This document shows, piece after piece, positions 54,485 through 63,863 of a stretch of DNA of 64,000 nt (its first letter is position 1; each line of letters begins with the position of its first letter). The stretch comes from Onthophagus taurus (taxonomy: Eukaryota > Arthropoda > Insecta > Coleoptera > Scarabaeidae), in assembly GCF_036711975.1 (NCBI RefSeq), contig NW_027248940.1:4650001-4714000 (forward strand). Direction: 5' to 3'. The notes beneath the pieces are model-generated. The model did not search any database, had not been told where the DNA came from, and worked only from the letters and a program-made list of their open reading frames with translations. The position numbers and the translations under genes were made by a program.

Positions 54485-57355
54485 ATGGAAAACAGCGATT
54501 CCACGGACGACATGAGAACATCCGAGAGCGGTGGCTCAAGGACGAGTCCGGGTGGATTTGCGTTTAACCTTGCGGAGAGACAGAGTGGAGCGATGACGGA
54601 GACCTCCATGATGGCGACGATGATGTCAGCGATGACGGATTTGTTTAGAGAAATGAAACAAACGCAAAGAGAGGTAAATTCTAATCAATTCAATGTAATG
54701 CCGGATTTGTCGAAATCGATCAATTGTTTTGACGGAGATAAAGATTTACCGAAGGCGGCTGAGTGGCTAGAGGGCGTAATTGTGAGTGCCAACCTTTACA
54801 AATGGCCGGAGGCCGTGAAGTTAGAAACGGCGCGTACTCATCTTATTGGCCCTGCGTTAAATTGGTACAAAACAAAACAAGATCAGATTAATTCATGGAA
54901 CGATTTTGAAGGGTGTTTCCGGAAAACTTTTGTCGAAGATTTAACGTTGAGCGAGAAATGGGACAGAATGAAGAAACGCCAGCAGAAATCAAGCGAGAGC
55001 GCAGGTGCTTATTTTCACGACAAGGCCCGATTGTGCAAGAATTTAGGATTAACAACGAGTGAAACCGCTGAAGAAATCCTGAAAGGACTTTTATCAGGTG
55101 AAATTGCGGGTAATTTGTGTACGAAACGTTATGACGATATCGAAAACTTGTACCGAGACATTTTAACTGCAGAACGTGTTAAGGCGGACAGACGTGAACA
55201 AAAAACGAAAAGTGGTGTTCCGTCGAAAGACAGTCGTGCGTCGGGTGAACTAATGTTAAAAACAGATCGCATTATGAACAAGCAAATTTTACCGGTGGTT
55301 CGATGTTTCAAATGCGGGGAAAGGGGACATTTGGCGGTAAAATGCGAGAAATCGGGTGCGGTGTGCTTCGCGTGTAGAAAAACTGGGCATCTTAAGAAAG
55401 ATTGTCCGGAACAAAGAGGTTCTAAGGGAGAGCCGAGAGCACAAGTTATGTTAGTGAACAATACGGTAGAAAAATCTCTACAAAAGTACTTAAAACGCGT
55501 TTGGTTTAACGAAATCGAAAAAATTGCTTTAATTGATCCGGGGAGTGCGGTTTGTACGATCAAAGAAGGGGTTCTAGACAATTCAGTGATTCGCGAGAAA
55601 GCCATGATGCAGCTGACCGGTTTTGGTGGTGGACAAAATAAGGTACTTTGTAACGAAAAGGTTTGCTTAAGACTTATGGTAGACGAGGTTTTCGTGAATG
55701 GCGTGGAAGTGTTTGTGGTGCCGGACGATGCACAAAATGTAGCGATGATAATCGGACGTTCGTTTACGGAAAGACCTGAAATTGCTTACGCGCGCGTTGG
55801 GGAAGAACTAGTTTTCGGTTGGAAGGATACCTTGCCGTTCAAGGATTTCCAAATTCCGGAATCAAAGAAAACAACCGTTATGGCCGAAAAGGATGCGATT
55901 GTTAAAGCCGGAGTAATGAACTTGATTATGGCGGAGACACAGTGTGGTGAATCTCTTATGGTTCCAATAGTAAATGAAAGACAAGAAGATTTTGTGCTGG
56001 AGAAAGGTATGACTATTGCCGAAATTCGTGGTTCGAAAGTAGCTGGGGTCCGAATGATCAAGAGAAATGAACCGACAAGAGTCACAGATGCTATGATTAA
56101 TTGTGATGGAGACGAGTCAGTGCGGAATGAGTTAGTGGAACTCTGTAACGAGTTTCGGGGGTGTTTCGCATTGTCAGTCGATGAACTAGGGTGTACGAAC
56201 AAAACGGAAATGGACATCAAGGACAGTGGAAATCCGGTGCGAAAGAAGCCGTACAGAGCATCATTTACGGAACGGGAGAAGATGAAGGGCATTTTGAAGG
56301 AATGGCGAGAAGCTGGATTAGTAACACAGACGACTTCACCTTATGCTTCTCCTTGTCTTCTGGTTACGAAACGGAGTGGTGAGCCTCGACTTGCGGTTGA
56401 TTACAGAGCTTTAAATCAGCAAACAGAAAAGGCAAGTTTACCATCTTTAGACGAACAATTCGTTGGGTTGAGCGGATGTCGACTTTTCAGTCAACTAGAT
56501 TTGGGTAGCGCGTACCTACAGATTCCACTCACCGAATCAGCAAAGCAAAAAACTGCATTTGTAACACCGGATGAGACTGGTCAATTTGAAAGAATGATTT
56601 TTGGACTTTGTAATGCTCCGTATGAGTTTTCAAGGTTGATGGCCTCAGTTTTGGGTCCATTGGGACCGGATACTGCACATTGGTATTTAGACGATATTCT
56701 GATAGCGGCGGTGACTTGGCCAGAAATGATGCAGAAGTTGCGAAGAGTGTTTGAAGCGTTAAAGTCGGCGAAATTAACGTTGAACATTAAAAAGTGTTAT
56801 TTCGGTAAGGCAGAGGTGGAATTTTTGGGACACATTTTATCTGAAGGACGAATTAAACCTGGGAGCAAGGTCAAGGCAGTAGCAGACTATCCCAGACCAG
56901 AAACAGTTCATGAGGTGCGACGATTCTTGGGTATGACCTCCTTTTTTCGAAAGTTTGTGAAAGATTACGCCAGAAGGGCACGAGCTTTGAGTGACCTAAC
57001 GAAGAAAGAAACAAAATATAAATGGAGGGTTGATCAGGAGGACGCTTTCAACGATTTGAAGGAAGCCCTCATCAAAGAACCTATATTACACCTTTTCAAC
57101 CCAAGAGCAGAAAAAACGGAGCTGCACACAGATGCTAGTTCCTTGGGTTTAGCCGGTATTCTGCTACAGACACAGAGCGATGGGGATCGACATCCCGTTT
57201 ATTATCTATCGAAGAAGACGAATGACGCCGAAAAGAACTATCATTCGTCAAAACTTGAACTATTGGCGATTGTGTACTGTCTAGAGAAGCTAAGATATCT
57301 TTTAATTGGCGTTCCTGTAACTGTCTATACAGATTGTCAGCAGTGGTATACCTGA
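54485..57355 (+). CDS. gag-pol of the gypsy element: capsid, protease, RT, start of RNase H
   Basis: The start is ATG 54485 (MENSDSTDDM). Gag has a capsid region (KAAEWLEGVI, HLIGPALNWY) and two CCHC zinc knuckles, CFKCGERGHLAVKC (about 55303-55344) and CFACRKTGHLKKDC (about 55363-55404). Gag and pol share one frame. Protease is marked by ALIDPGSAVC (about 55530), with P where the active-site triad usually has T or S, and IIGRSF. RT shows LAVDYRALNQ, FSQLDLGSAYLQIPL, FGLCNAPYEF and catalytic WYLDDIL (about 56681-56701). RNase H begins at LHTDASS (about 57122). The frame stops at 57353-57355 because one base is missing near 57340; the rest of pol follows in the next frame. Confidence 0.9.
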   Translation: MENSDSTDDMRTSESGGSRTSPGGFAFNLAERQSGAMTETSMMATMMSAMTDLFREMKQTQREVNSNQFNVMPDLSKSINCFDGDKDLPKAAEWLEGVIVSANLYKWPEAVKLETARTHLIGPALNWYKTKQDQINSWNDFEGCFRKTFVEDLTLSEKWDRMKKRQQKSSESAGAYFHDKARLCKNLGLTTSETAEEILKGLLSGEIAGNLCTKRYDDIENLYRDILTAERVKADRREQKTKSGVPSKDSRASGELMLKTDRIMNKQILPVVRCFKCGERGHLAVKCEKSGAVCFACRKTGHLKKDCPEQRGSKGEPRAQVMLVNNTVEKSLQKYLKRVWFNEIEKIALIDPGSAVCTIKEGVLDNSVIREKAMMQLTGFGGGQNKVLCNEKVCLRLMVDEVFVNGVEVFVVPDDAQNVAMIIGRSFTERPEIAYARVGEELVFGWKDTLPFKDFQIPESKKTTVMAEKDAIVKAGVMNLIMAETQCGESLMVPIVNERQEDFVLEKGMTIAEIRGSKVAGVRMIKRNEPTRVTDAMINCDGDESVRNELVELCNEFRGCFALSVDELGCTNKTEMDIKDSGNPVRKKPYRASFTEREKMKGILKEWREAGLVTQTTSPYASPCLLVTKRSGEPRLAVDYRALNQQTEKASLPSLDEQFVGLSGCRLFSQLDLGSAYLQIPLTESAKQKTAFVTPDETGQFERMIFGLCNAPYEFSRLMASVLGPLGPDTAHWYLDDILIAAVTWPEMMQKLRRVFEALKSAKLTLNIKKCYFGKAEVEFLGHILSEGRIKPGSKVKAVADYPRPETVHEVRRFLGMTSFFRKFVKDYARRARALSDLTKKETKYKWRVDQEDAFNDLKEALIKEPILHLFNPRAEKTELHTDASSLGLAGILLQTQSDGDRHPVYYLSKKTNDAEKNYHSSKLELLAIVYCLEKLRYLLIGVPVTVYTDCQQWYT

Positions 57356-59004
57356 ACGTAAAGAAGACACAAAATCCGCAGATTGCGCGTTGGTTCAGTA
57401 TCCTTCAAGAATATGATTTGGTGATCAGGTATAGACCGGGTTCTAAGATGGAACATGTGGATGCTTTGTCTCGAGCTCCAGTTGATAAGGAAAACGACAA
57501 AACAGATGAAATTTTAGACAGAGGAGAGGTGCTGAGTATCATGTCTGAAGAAGATCACATCACTGCAGTACAATACGCAGATAAAGATCTACAAAGAAGA
57601 TTCAAGATTTTGCGTAAAAACGAAGAGGACCGGATGAAAGAAGAGAAACTATTAGTGCAGGGTTTTAAGGAAATCAAAGGCAGGTTAGTGAAGACTGTGA
57701 AAGTGAATAACGAAAACATAGACTTGTACGTACTTCCGAAATCCGTTCGTAAAAGTATAGCGGTAAAATATCACGACTTGCGAGGTCATTTCGGTTTAGA
57801 GAGAACCGTAAGTGCAATTTTAAAAAACTATTGGTTTCCGGGATTAAGACGTTACGTGAGAAAACATATTCGCGCGTGTGCCGAGTGTATTCTAAGTAAG
57901 GTACCAAGCGGACATAAAGCCGGGGAATTACATCCCATACCGAGCCCACAGAGGCCTTTCGAACGCGTTCATGTAGATCATCTGGGACCTTTTGTGCGAA
58001 GCGTGAGTGGTAACGTTCATTTATTGGTAGCAATCGACGCGTTGACTAAATTCGTTAAACTCTACCCAGTGCGAGATACGAAAACAAAAACAACGGTTCG
58101 GGCATTAGAAAAATTGATCGGAGATTTTGGGATTCCAAGACGAATAGTGTGCGATCGAGGAACGACATTTACCTCTGGTGAATTTGGACGGTTCGCGAAT
58201 AGATACGGGATCCAAGTGACTTATAATTCGACTAGTTATCCCGCGGCAAACGGTCAGGTCGAACGGGTAAACAGAACTGTAGTACCAGTAATTATGTCGA
58301 ATATGAGGGATAACGAGACTTGGGACAAAGGAATCTCGATGACAGAGAAAAATCTCAACAGTGCTGTAAACAAAACAACTAACCGTACACCATATGAAGC
58401 GTTATATGGGAATCTACCGAACTTTGCCGATGGAATGTTAACAGCTGAAGCGGGGCGAGAAATTTGGAAACCAGCGAAAGAAATGCAGGACGAGATTCGT
58501 AAAACAATTACCGAAGAGCAAGTCAAAATGAAAAGACGGGTAGATGGAAAGAGATTTTTGGGTGTTAAGTATGATGTTGGCGACGTAATATATATGCGAA
58601 GAAATTCGGTGGGAACAGGCGAGCCAACGAAGTTACAACCAAAATATAGAGGACCTCTTGTTATAACCGAGGTACTACCCTCCGATACATACCGGGTTGT
58701 AACGATAGAAAACAATAAATCCCATCGTTACGCTACCACCGCACATGTATCACAGCTGAAACTATATATAAATCACGAAGAAAGTGAGGATAGTTCGGAT
58801 GAAGACGAAGATGAGATGGAATTCGCAGAAGAGAATTCGGGAGAAGACGTGGAAACAGTGGAATTAGAGGAAGGAAAAGAAGCGAAAGAAAGGACACCGG
58901 GAAAGGCGAGTCAACGAACACGAAGACGTCCACAACGATTTAATGACTATGACGTAGATTACTTCGGTCAGGAGTCCGAAGATTTCAGGAGGGCCGAGTG
59001 TTAG
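57341..59004 (+). CDS. Rest of pol: RNase H end and integrase
   Basis: This frame picks up at VVYLNVKK within RNase H, includes DALSRAP, then integrase. The zinc-binding domain has H..H (YHDLRGHFGLERT) and CAECILSK (about 57770-57900). The catalytic core shows HVDHLGPF (first aspartate, about 57972), RIVCDRGTTF (second, about 58150) and NGQVERVNR (glutamate, about 58252). A GPLVITEVLPSDTYRV module and an acidic then basic tail (SDEDEDEMEF, RTRRRPQRF) follow. The stop TAG at 59002-59004 uses the first bases of the 3' LTR. Apart from the upstream one-base loss, no break is seen. Confidence 0.9.
58983..58998 (+). other. Polypurine tract
   Basis: TTTCAGGAGGGCCGAG lies directly before the 3' LTR, where the plus-strand primer is expected. 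It is purine-rich though interrupted by CC. Confidence 0.5.
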
Positions 59005-59306
59005 GGATATTTGGTGTGCGGGAGATTTTGGGTTGGTAGTGCGGAGCGTAGGGTGGCAATGGAGTGATTCCCGCGCTCGAAAAGGTTCCGAGACGTTAGA
59101 TAAAAATATACAGGTTTGAACAAGATTGAGAGAGAGTCGAACATGAGAGTTGGTGCGTGGCAGAGGTAAAAAGACGGGTATCGCGAGAAAAGACGGACAA
59201 ACGGGTGTGTTTTGAGAAGTATAAACCTGAACTGAATTACATTGTTATTTTGTTTGAAGTTTCAATAAAGATGATTAGTTAAATTTACGTGAGTGTATTT
59301 ACTTTA
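58999..59306 (+). repeat. 3' LTR
   Basis: It is the same length as the 5' LTR (308 bp) and no difference was found on direct comparison. It is followed by TTAT at 59307-59310 and then AGTAAAC, the continuation of the interrupted small gene's 3' flank. Confidence 0.9.
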
Positions 59307-59363
59307 TTATAGTAAACATTTGTCATTTAAGTATGTATTAAGTTTAAGTAGTTTTTGTATATA

Positions 59364-61670
59364 CAGGGTGGTTCAGTTTTTAATCGGGAAACTTTACTAG
59401 GACGTAGCACTTGCCAAAATAACACAAGTTTTTTATATATACATAGGGTCGCAACTCTTTTGTTTTCGAGCTATGAGCTGTTAAAGTTGAACCAAAAATT
59501 TACTGTGGGGCATTCACACAAGATGTGTCGGACCGTCTCCTCGCTCTCTTTACAGAGGCGACAGAGAGGACTAACAGCAAGCTTAAGGTTATAAAGATGC
59601 TTGTTTACCTTACAGTGACCCGTGACGAGTCCCGTTACAGTTCGTAGAGCGTTTCTGCCAAGCCTTACGACAGACAAGGCTGCCTCTGCTGAAGGATAAT
59701 GTAATACTTCCTTAGAGAGATGGCAGACCTTAATCCTATCCCACCACTTCATAAACTTTTTGTGGGTAAAATCTTTAATTATCTCAATCTGAGTTGATAA
59801 GGACGGAGCGATTATCGGTTCAGGCGAACATGGCGCTCGCTTGGCAGCCCTTTTGACAAGCCTATCAGCGTGCTTGTTACCTGAACAAGTCGAGTGTCCT
59901 TTTATCCATTGAAGTATAACACAGTTATGCACTGCGGCCTTTTCCAATGTCAGATGATAACCCATAACAAGTCCTGAAGTAATTGTTATTCTACTCAGGG
60001 CCAAAATAGCTTGTCTACTGTCAGTATAAATTGTAAAAGTCTTACCTACCAAGTTGGATCTGACAATAACGTCAGCGGCAAGTTGTATGGCGATTAATTC
60101 CGCCTGTATGACGGTGGTACTTTTACCTAGAGGTTCAGATACGTGGAGTCGGAGATCGTACGAGAAGACTCCGGCTCCAGCCCCTTCTCGTCTCTTTGAA
60201 CCATCAGTGTAGATTTTAAGGCTGTTTTTTACCTCTACTTCTGTGGAACTTGGGTGGGTGAGATATTTCTTCGTAAAAATGTGTTGTAGGGGTGTAATAT
60301 CCGTTACACAATCCAGAATTGGTGAGTATTCCACCATTTCGTTCCAGAGATTGGCATTTTCACTGTTTCTCTCACCCATTAGAATTCCTGCTGCTCGCAG
60401 TCGAATCATGGTCACCAATGCCACCTCTTGGATGAACAAATGAAGTGGCGTTAGGTTTAACATGTTTTCCATGGCTGCAGTGGGGGTAGTCCGCAGCGCA
60501 CCTGTAACATACAAACACGCAAGTCTCTGTACTTTAATAAGTGCAGCAGTAGATGTAGACTGTAGGGTCTTTGACCACCATACTACTGCACCATATGTAA
60601 GCATAGGTCGGATTACAGCCGTGTAAATCCAGAGGGCATTTTTGGGTGACAAACCCCATGTCTTACCTATAGCCCTCCGGCATTGACCGAATGCAACGTA
60701 CGCTTTTTTAACTTTATTATCTAGGTGGGCTCTCCATGTCATTTTATTGTCAAGCGTGATGCCCAGATATTTAACTTCTTTTGACAATGCCAATGGAGTA
60801 TTAGCAAGGGATGGCAATGGGTTGTAAAGCTTATTCATTATTGGTACTTTTTTGTCTCTTTAGTTTTTTCCTTAAAGATAATAGTTTTAGCGTAAAAAAA
60901 TAAAATAGGCTCCATTGTACTGTAAAGCGCTACTATTATTAAAAAAAATTTTTCTTTATAGCTGGCTATGGAAGTCGTACACTTACTATGATCTACTACT
61001 AAATAAATAACACGAATTAATTGTGATTTTCATAAGAAAAATCATAAATGAGATGAATGTCTATCTGAACAAATTACGTTGTTTTCAACAACATTAAAAA
61101 ATTGATACTCTTGCTTAATAACAGTCAAAAATTATTAATAATCATCAATAATTGTGAGGATTCACGGTAAATGAAACTTACAAGTTTTCAGAGCCAACTT
61201 TTAGAATAATTTTAGCTAAACATGGCAGCACATAGCGGTACTTGGCACGACATATTAATTTTTTACACGGAAACTATTAACTTTAAGGAAAATACTAAAG
61301 AGACAAAAAATCCCACTAAAGAATGAGCTTACAACCCATATTTTTGTATGTTAATATTCCATAGCGTTAAAAAGTTCTTATAAAAAAATCAAGGGGGTGG
61401 TGAATTTCATCCCCTTAGAGGGTGGTAGGAAAGTTTAAGGTATGCTTGAAAATAAGATCTTAACCAGTAGTATATACGTACAAAGTTTCAAATTCTACGG
61501 TTTACTTACAGCCGAAATACAAAACAAAATGTAAATTTTTGGCTCAACTTTGACAGCTCATAACTCGAAAACAAACGAGTTGCGACCCTACGTTTATATA
61601 AAAAACTTGTGTTATTTTGGCAAGTACTACGTCCTAGTAAAGTTTCCCGATTAAAAACTGAACCACCCTG
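59364..61670. mobile_element. TIR element (CAGGGTGG ends) containing a retrotransposon fragment
   Basis: CAGGGTGGTTCAGTTTTTAAT at 59364 and its mirror ending CCACCCTG at 61670 are flanked by TA. Arms of about 140 bases (59364-59505 and 61528-61670) are clear. A second mirrored pair lies inside: TTTTTTGTCTCTTTAGT (about 60847) and ACTAAAGAGACAAAAAA (about 61294). Left of that pair the expected arm is replaced by a minus-strand retrotransposon ORF (59500-60838). So an inverted-repeat element with long arms probably lost part of its left arm when the fragment was inserted or captured. Confidence 0.7.
59500..60838 (-). pseudogene. Non-LTR ORF2 C-terminus with RNase H domain
   Basis: An open minus-strand frame of about 450 codons holds the end of a reverse transcriptase (VKYLGITLDNKMTWRAHL, AVIRPMLTYGAVVWW). 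A full RNase H domain follows: LKIYTDGSKR (first aspartate, about 60212), VIQAELIAI (glutamate), FTIYTDSRQA (about 60025) and NKHADRLVK (about 59862). A zinc-knuckle-like end is CRLCKESEETVRHILCECP (about 59560-59505). Such a layout is typical of I/R1/LOA-type non-LTR elements, different from the others in this window. The N-terminal half including the catalytic YADD is absent. The last codons lie in the inverted arm of the surrounding element. Confidence 0.8.
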
Positions 61671-61845
61671 TATATTTAATTATAAATAATATATTAAATT
61701 AAAATATTTTACTAAAACTAGGAATGATTTATTTATCCAAATATATTGGGATGATGAGAGTGGACAAGTGTGTATGGATTACATACATTGAAACTATACG
61801 TGGACGTGTATGTGGGCAAAATGGGCTATATTAAAAATAATAACT
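61671..61845 (+). pseudogene. Decayed relative of the small gene's second segment
   Basis: 61717-61817 matches 53748-53848: GATGATTTATT, ATTGGGATGATGAGAGTGGA and TGGATTACATACATTGAAAC align with few changes. Several differences fall in third codon positions of the frame FQLYGNDESG. A two-base deletion after GTG (about 61766) breaks the frame. The preceding AT-rich stretch resembles the proposed intron. No flanking exon is found. Confidence 0.55.
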
Positions 61846-62180
61846 ATTGAATTAATAAACTACCTTTTTAAATTCAATGTGTTTAAATATTAAACTAATA
61901 TATAAATACTATTGCGATAAAAATGCGATTTATTATAAGAAAACTCTTAAGTTATTAAATCAATAAAGTTTTCCTTTTTTGTTATAATTTGTTTCTTTTT
62001 ATTTCAAAATGAAAACATTATTACTACAAAGTTTTAATTTTCAGATAAAAGAATAAGTTATTAGCGTAACATAGGTGCTTTTTTAGTTAAAAATTATTTC
62101 TGTTACATCAAAAAATTAACCTTTTTAATTTTTACCTATTTTTAGCCGTTTTAAATTTTCACTTAAAAGAGTAAATTATA
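61846..62180 (+). repeat. Dispersed repeat, copy 2 (partner at 35966-36320)
   Basis: It is in the same orientation as 35966-36320 and similar over about 330 bases, with landmarks AATAACTATTGAATTAATAAAC and TTTATTTCAAAATGAAAACA. It lies between the decayed gene segment and the Penelope-like element. The left partner lies between a non-LTR fragment and a MITE-like end, so it is an independent repeat. Confidence 0.75.
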
Positions 62181-62182
62181 AG

Positions 62183-63507
62183 AAAATGAAAATGGTAATC
62201 TGTACTTTTACTGGTTTTTTATTTTTCAAATTCTTGGTTTAACATGTTTCGATATATTATCATCATCAGAGACGCTACAAAAGATGTTTCAATTATTAAA
62301 CAATATGTGTATTCTTGTTTGAAATTAATATGGTTCTTAAATATTTGTAAAATGAATTTTGAAATTTTGTATGTACTAGAGTCTATTGAGGAGATTGTAG
62401 GTCTTATTGGTAGATTTTGTTTATGTAACTTAATGAGTGAATATAATAAGGGACTTTTAGGGTTCATTGGAGAGAAATTATAAAATGTGACAATGTGCTC
62501 TTTAAGGAATTTTTGTGAGGATTTTATAATCTTTTTTACTTTGGTGTGAAAAGTGGTAGTGAGATTTTTATTTAGTTCTATAAAGTTATTTTGTATGATT
62601 TTTTGAAATATAAAGAGGTCTTTCCAGAAAAGCTATACCTGCATTTTTGTCTGCTTTTGTAAGTATTAAAGAATTAGAACGAATTTTATGTTTTATCTTA
62701 AGTAAGGTTTTTGTTTCTTCTTTTTTATTATCTGTATGGTTGTAGTTATAGGTAGTCCTTTCGCTTCTCTTCAAAATTTCTGTCAACCCTTTTCTTATGT
62801 TGTCTTCTCCTGGGATTCTGTTGACGGCAACTTCTAATTCTATGGCTAGTTTTGCTGGGTGAAACTTTTGTGGATTCATACTGTATTTGTGTCCTTTATT
62901 GAGCAGGTTCCATTCTTCAGTTGAAAATTGAACGTTTCATAATTGGTAACTCTTTGATGAAAGTTATAAGAACTTGAATTTTGATTGTTAGATATTTTAT
63001 TAAAGTTTAAATTTGTTTTTATTCTTCTTAAATTATCGAGTTTTTTTGCTTTTTCTCCCAAAATTTTGAAAGTTTCTCTCTCTCAAAGGTTTCGGTTTAA
63101 TTTAAGACTTCTTGTATTTCTAGGTAACGTAGTTTCCTTGTGAGAGTATGATAGATGTAATTTAACTTTCTGTTGTATGAGTCAAAGTTTTTGTGATGTT
63201 TCTTTATTTCAATATTTATGTGTTTGGATTTGATTCTGTTTATTTGAGAGTCTGTAAGATGTTGTGGAAGTTTGTAATTTGTATATTTCGGAAAAAGTTT
63301 TGCTGGTTTACAAATGGAATTAAATTTAATATGTTGTCTCTTCACTTTAATCTTAAATGTTAATCTTTTGTAGCGATGGACCATTTCGGTAGTACCAAGA
63401 TTGTTAATTTGATGGTAAGGTTCAATTAGATCCATTTTCTAACCAGTTATTGAATTAGTAAATGAAAATGGTAATCTGTATTTTTACTGGTTTTTTATTT
63501 AATATTT
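62183..63507 (-). mobile_element. Penelope-like element between short direct repeats
   Basis: AAATGAAAATGGTAATCTGT with following bases occurs at about 62184-62224 and again at about 63459-63504 in the same orientation. The enclosed minus-strand coding pieces have Penelope-type reverse-transcriptase motifs. Penelope elements often carry such flanking repeats (pseudo-LTRs) because of tandem arrangement. The element is truncated and decayed. Confidence 0.65.
62219..63435 (-). pseudogene. Penelope-like reverse transcriptase, N-terminal part
   Basis: Reading down from 63435: a lysine-rich N-terminus (MDLIEPYHQINNLGT, KLPQHLTDSQINRIKSK), LGEKAKKLDNLRRIKTNLNF (about 63060), then after frame changes NPQKFHPAKLAIELEVAVNR (about 62880), SNSLILTKADKNAGI (about 62675-62630; the ITKADKG motif of Penelope RTs) and LLYSLIKLHKQNLPIRPTIS (about 62445-62385; the GLPKIHK..PLRPIVS motif). 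The rest of RT and the GIY-YIG endonuclease are absent. At least three frame changes are present. Confidence 0.7.
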
Positions 63508-63517
63508 ATTTTTTTTA

Positions 63518-63863
63518 CTAGTTGAGATATAAGGACCGAGATGTGCAGAGACAGGAAAGAAGGACACAAATAAAAGAGGGAAGGTATAACGAATGGTACA
63601 GGGACATAATTACGGAGGGGCTGCCTAGATACTTGTTATTGGAAGGAGATGAGGAAGGGAAGAAGTTGATGGCTAGGTTCCGTTGTGGAAACGAGGAGAG
63701 AGCTAACAGATACTGGATGGCCGATGAGGAGAGGTGGTGTAGGCTATGCAGGGAGCAATGGGAAACGTGGGAACATATGTTGAATGGGTGCAGTGAGTTG
63801 AGGGAGGAGGAGTTGGACCGAGGGCAGATCTTAGGAGAGGGGGAGAGGGGAAACGATGGATGA
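63518..63863 (+). pseudogene. C-terminal fragment of a non-LTR ORF2 with zinc-knuckle-like motif
   Basis: A purine-rich plus-strand frame encodes YNEWYRDIITEGLPRYL, KKLMARFRCGNEERANRYW and the cysteine/histidine motif CRLCREQWETWEHML..C (about 63738-63795). This pattern closes ORF2 of several insect non-LTR elements. The upstream reverse transcriptase is absent; 63508-63517 joins it to the Penelope repeat. After the stop at 63861-63863 the sequence stays G-rich for about 100 bases. Composition differs sharply from the AT-rich surroundings, which points to a separate insertion. Confidence 0.6.

Larger units (their letters stand above)
54068..59306 (+). mobile_element. Ty3/gypsy LTR retrotransposon, young, nearly intact
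   Basis: Two 308-bp LTRs (54068-54375, 58999-59306) are identical as far as I can compare them base by base. TTAT flanks the element on both sides (54064-54067, 59307-59310). Between them are a gag-pol ORF and the remaining pol, one base out of frame. Identical LTRs mean recent insertion. There is no envelope gene, so it is a retrotransposon without the errantivirus-type third ORF. It interrupts the end of the small gene at 53407-54067. Confidence 0.95.

Noticed and set aside
57334..57355. Programmed ribosomal frameshift between the two gypsy frames
   Set aside because: The shift lies inside RNase H, not between gag and pol, and no clear slippery heptamer is visible; a one-base loss is simpler.
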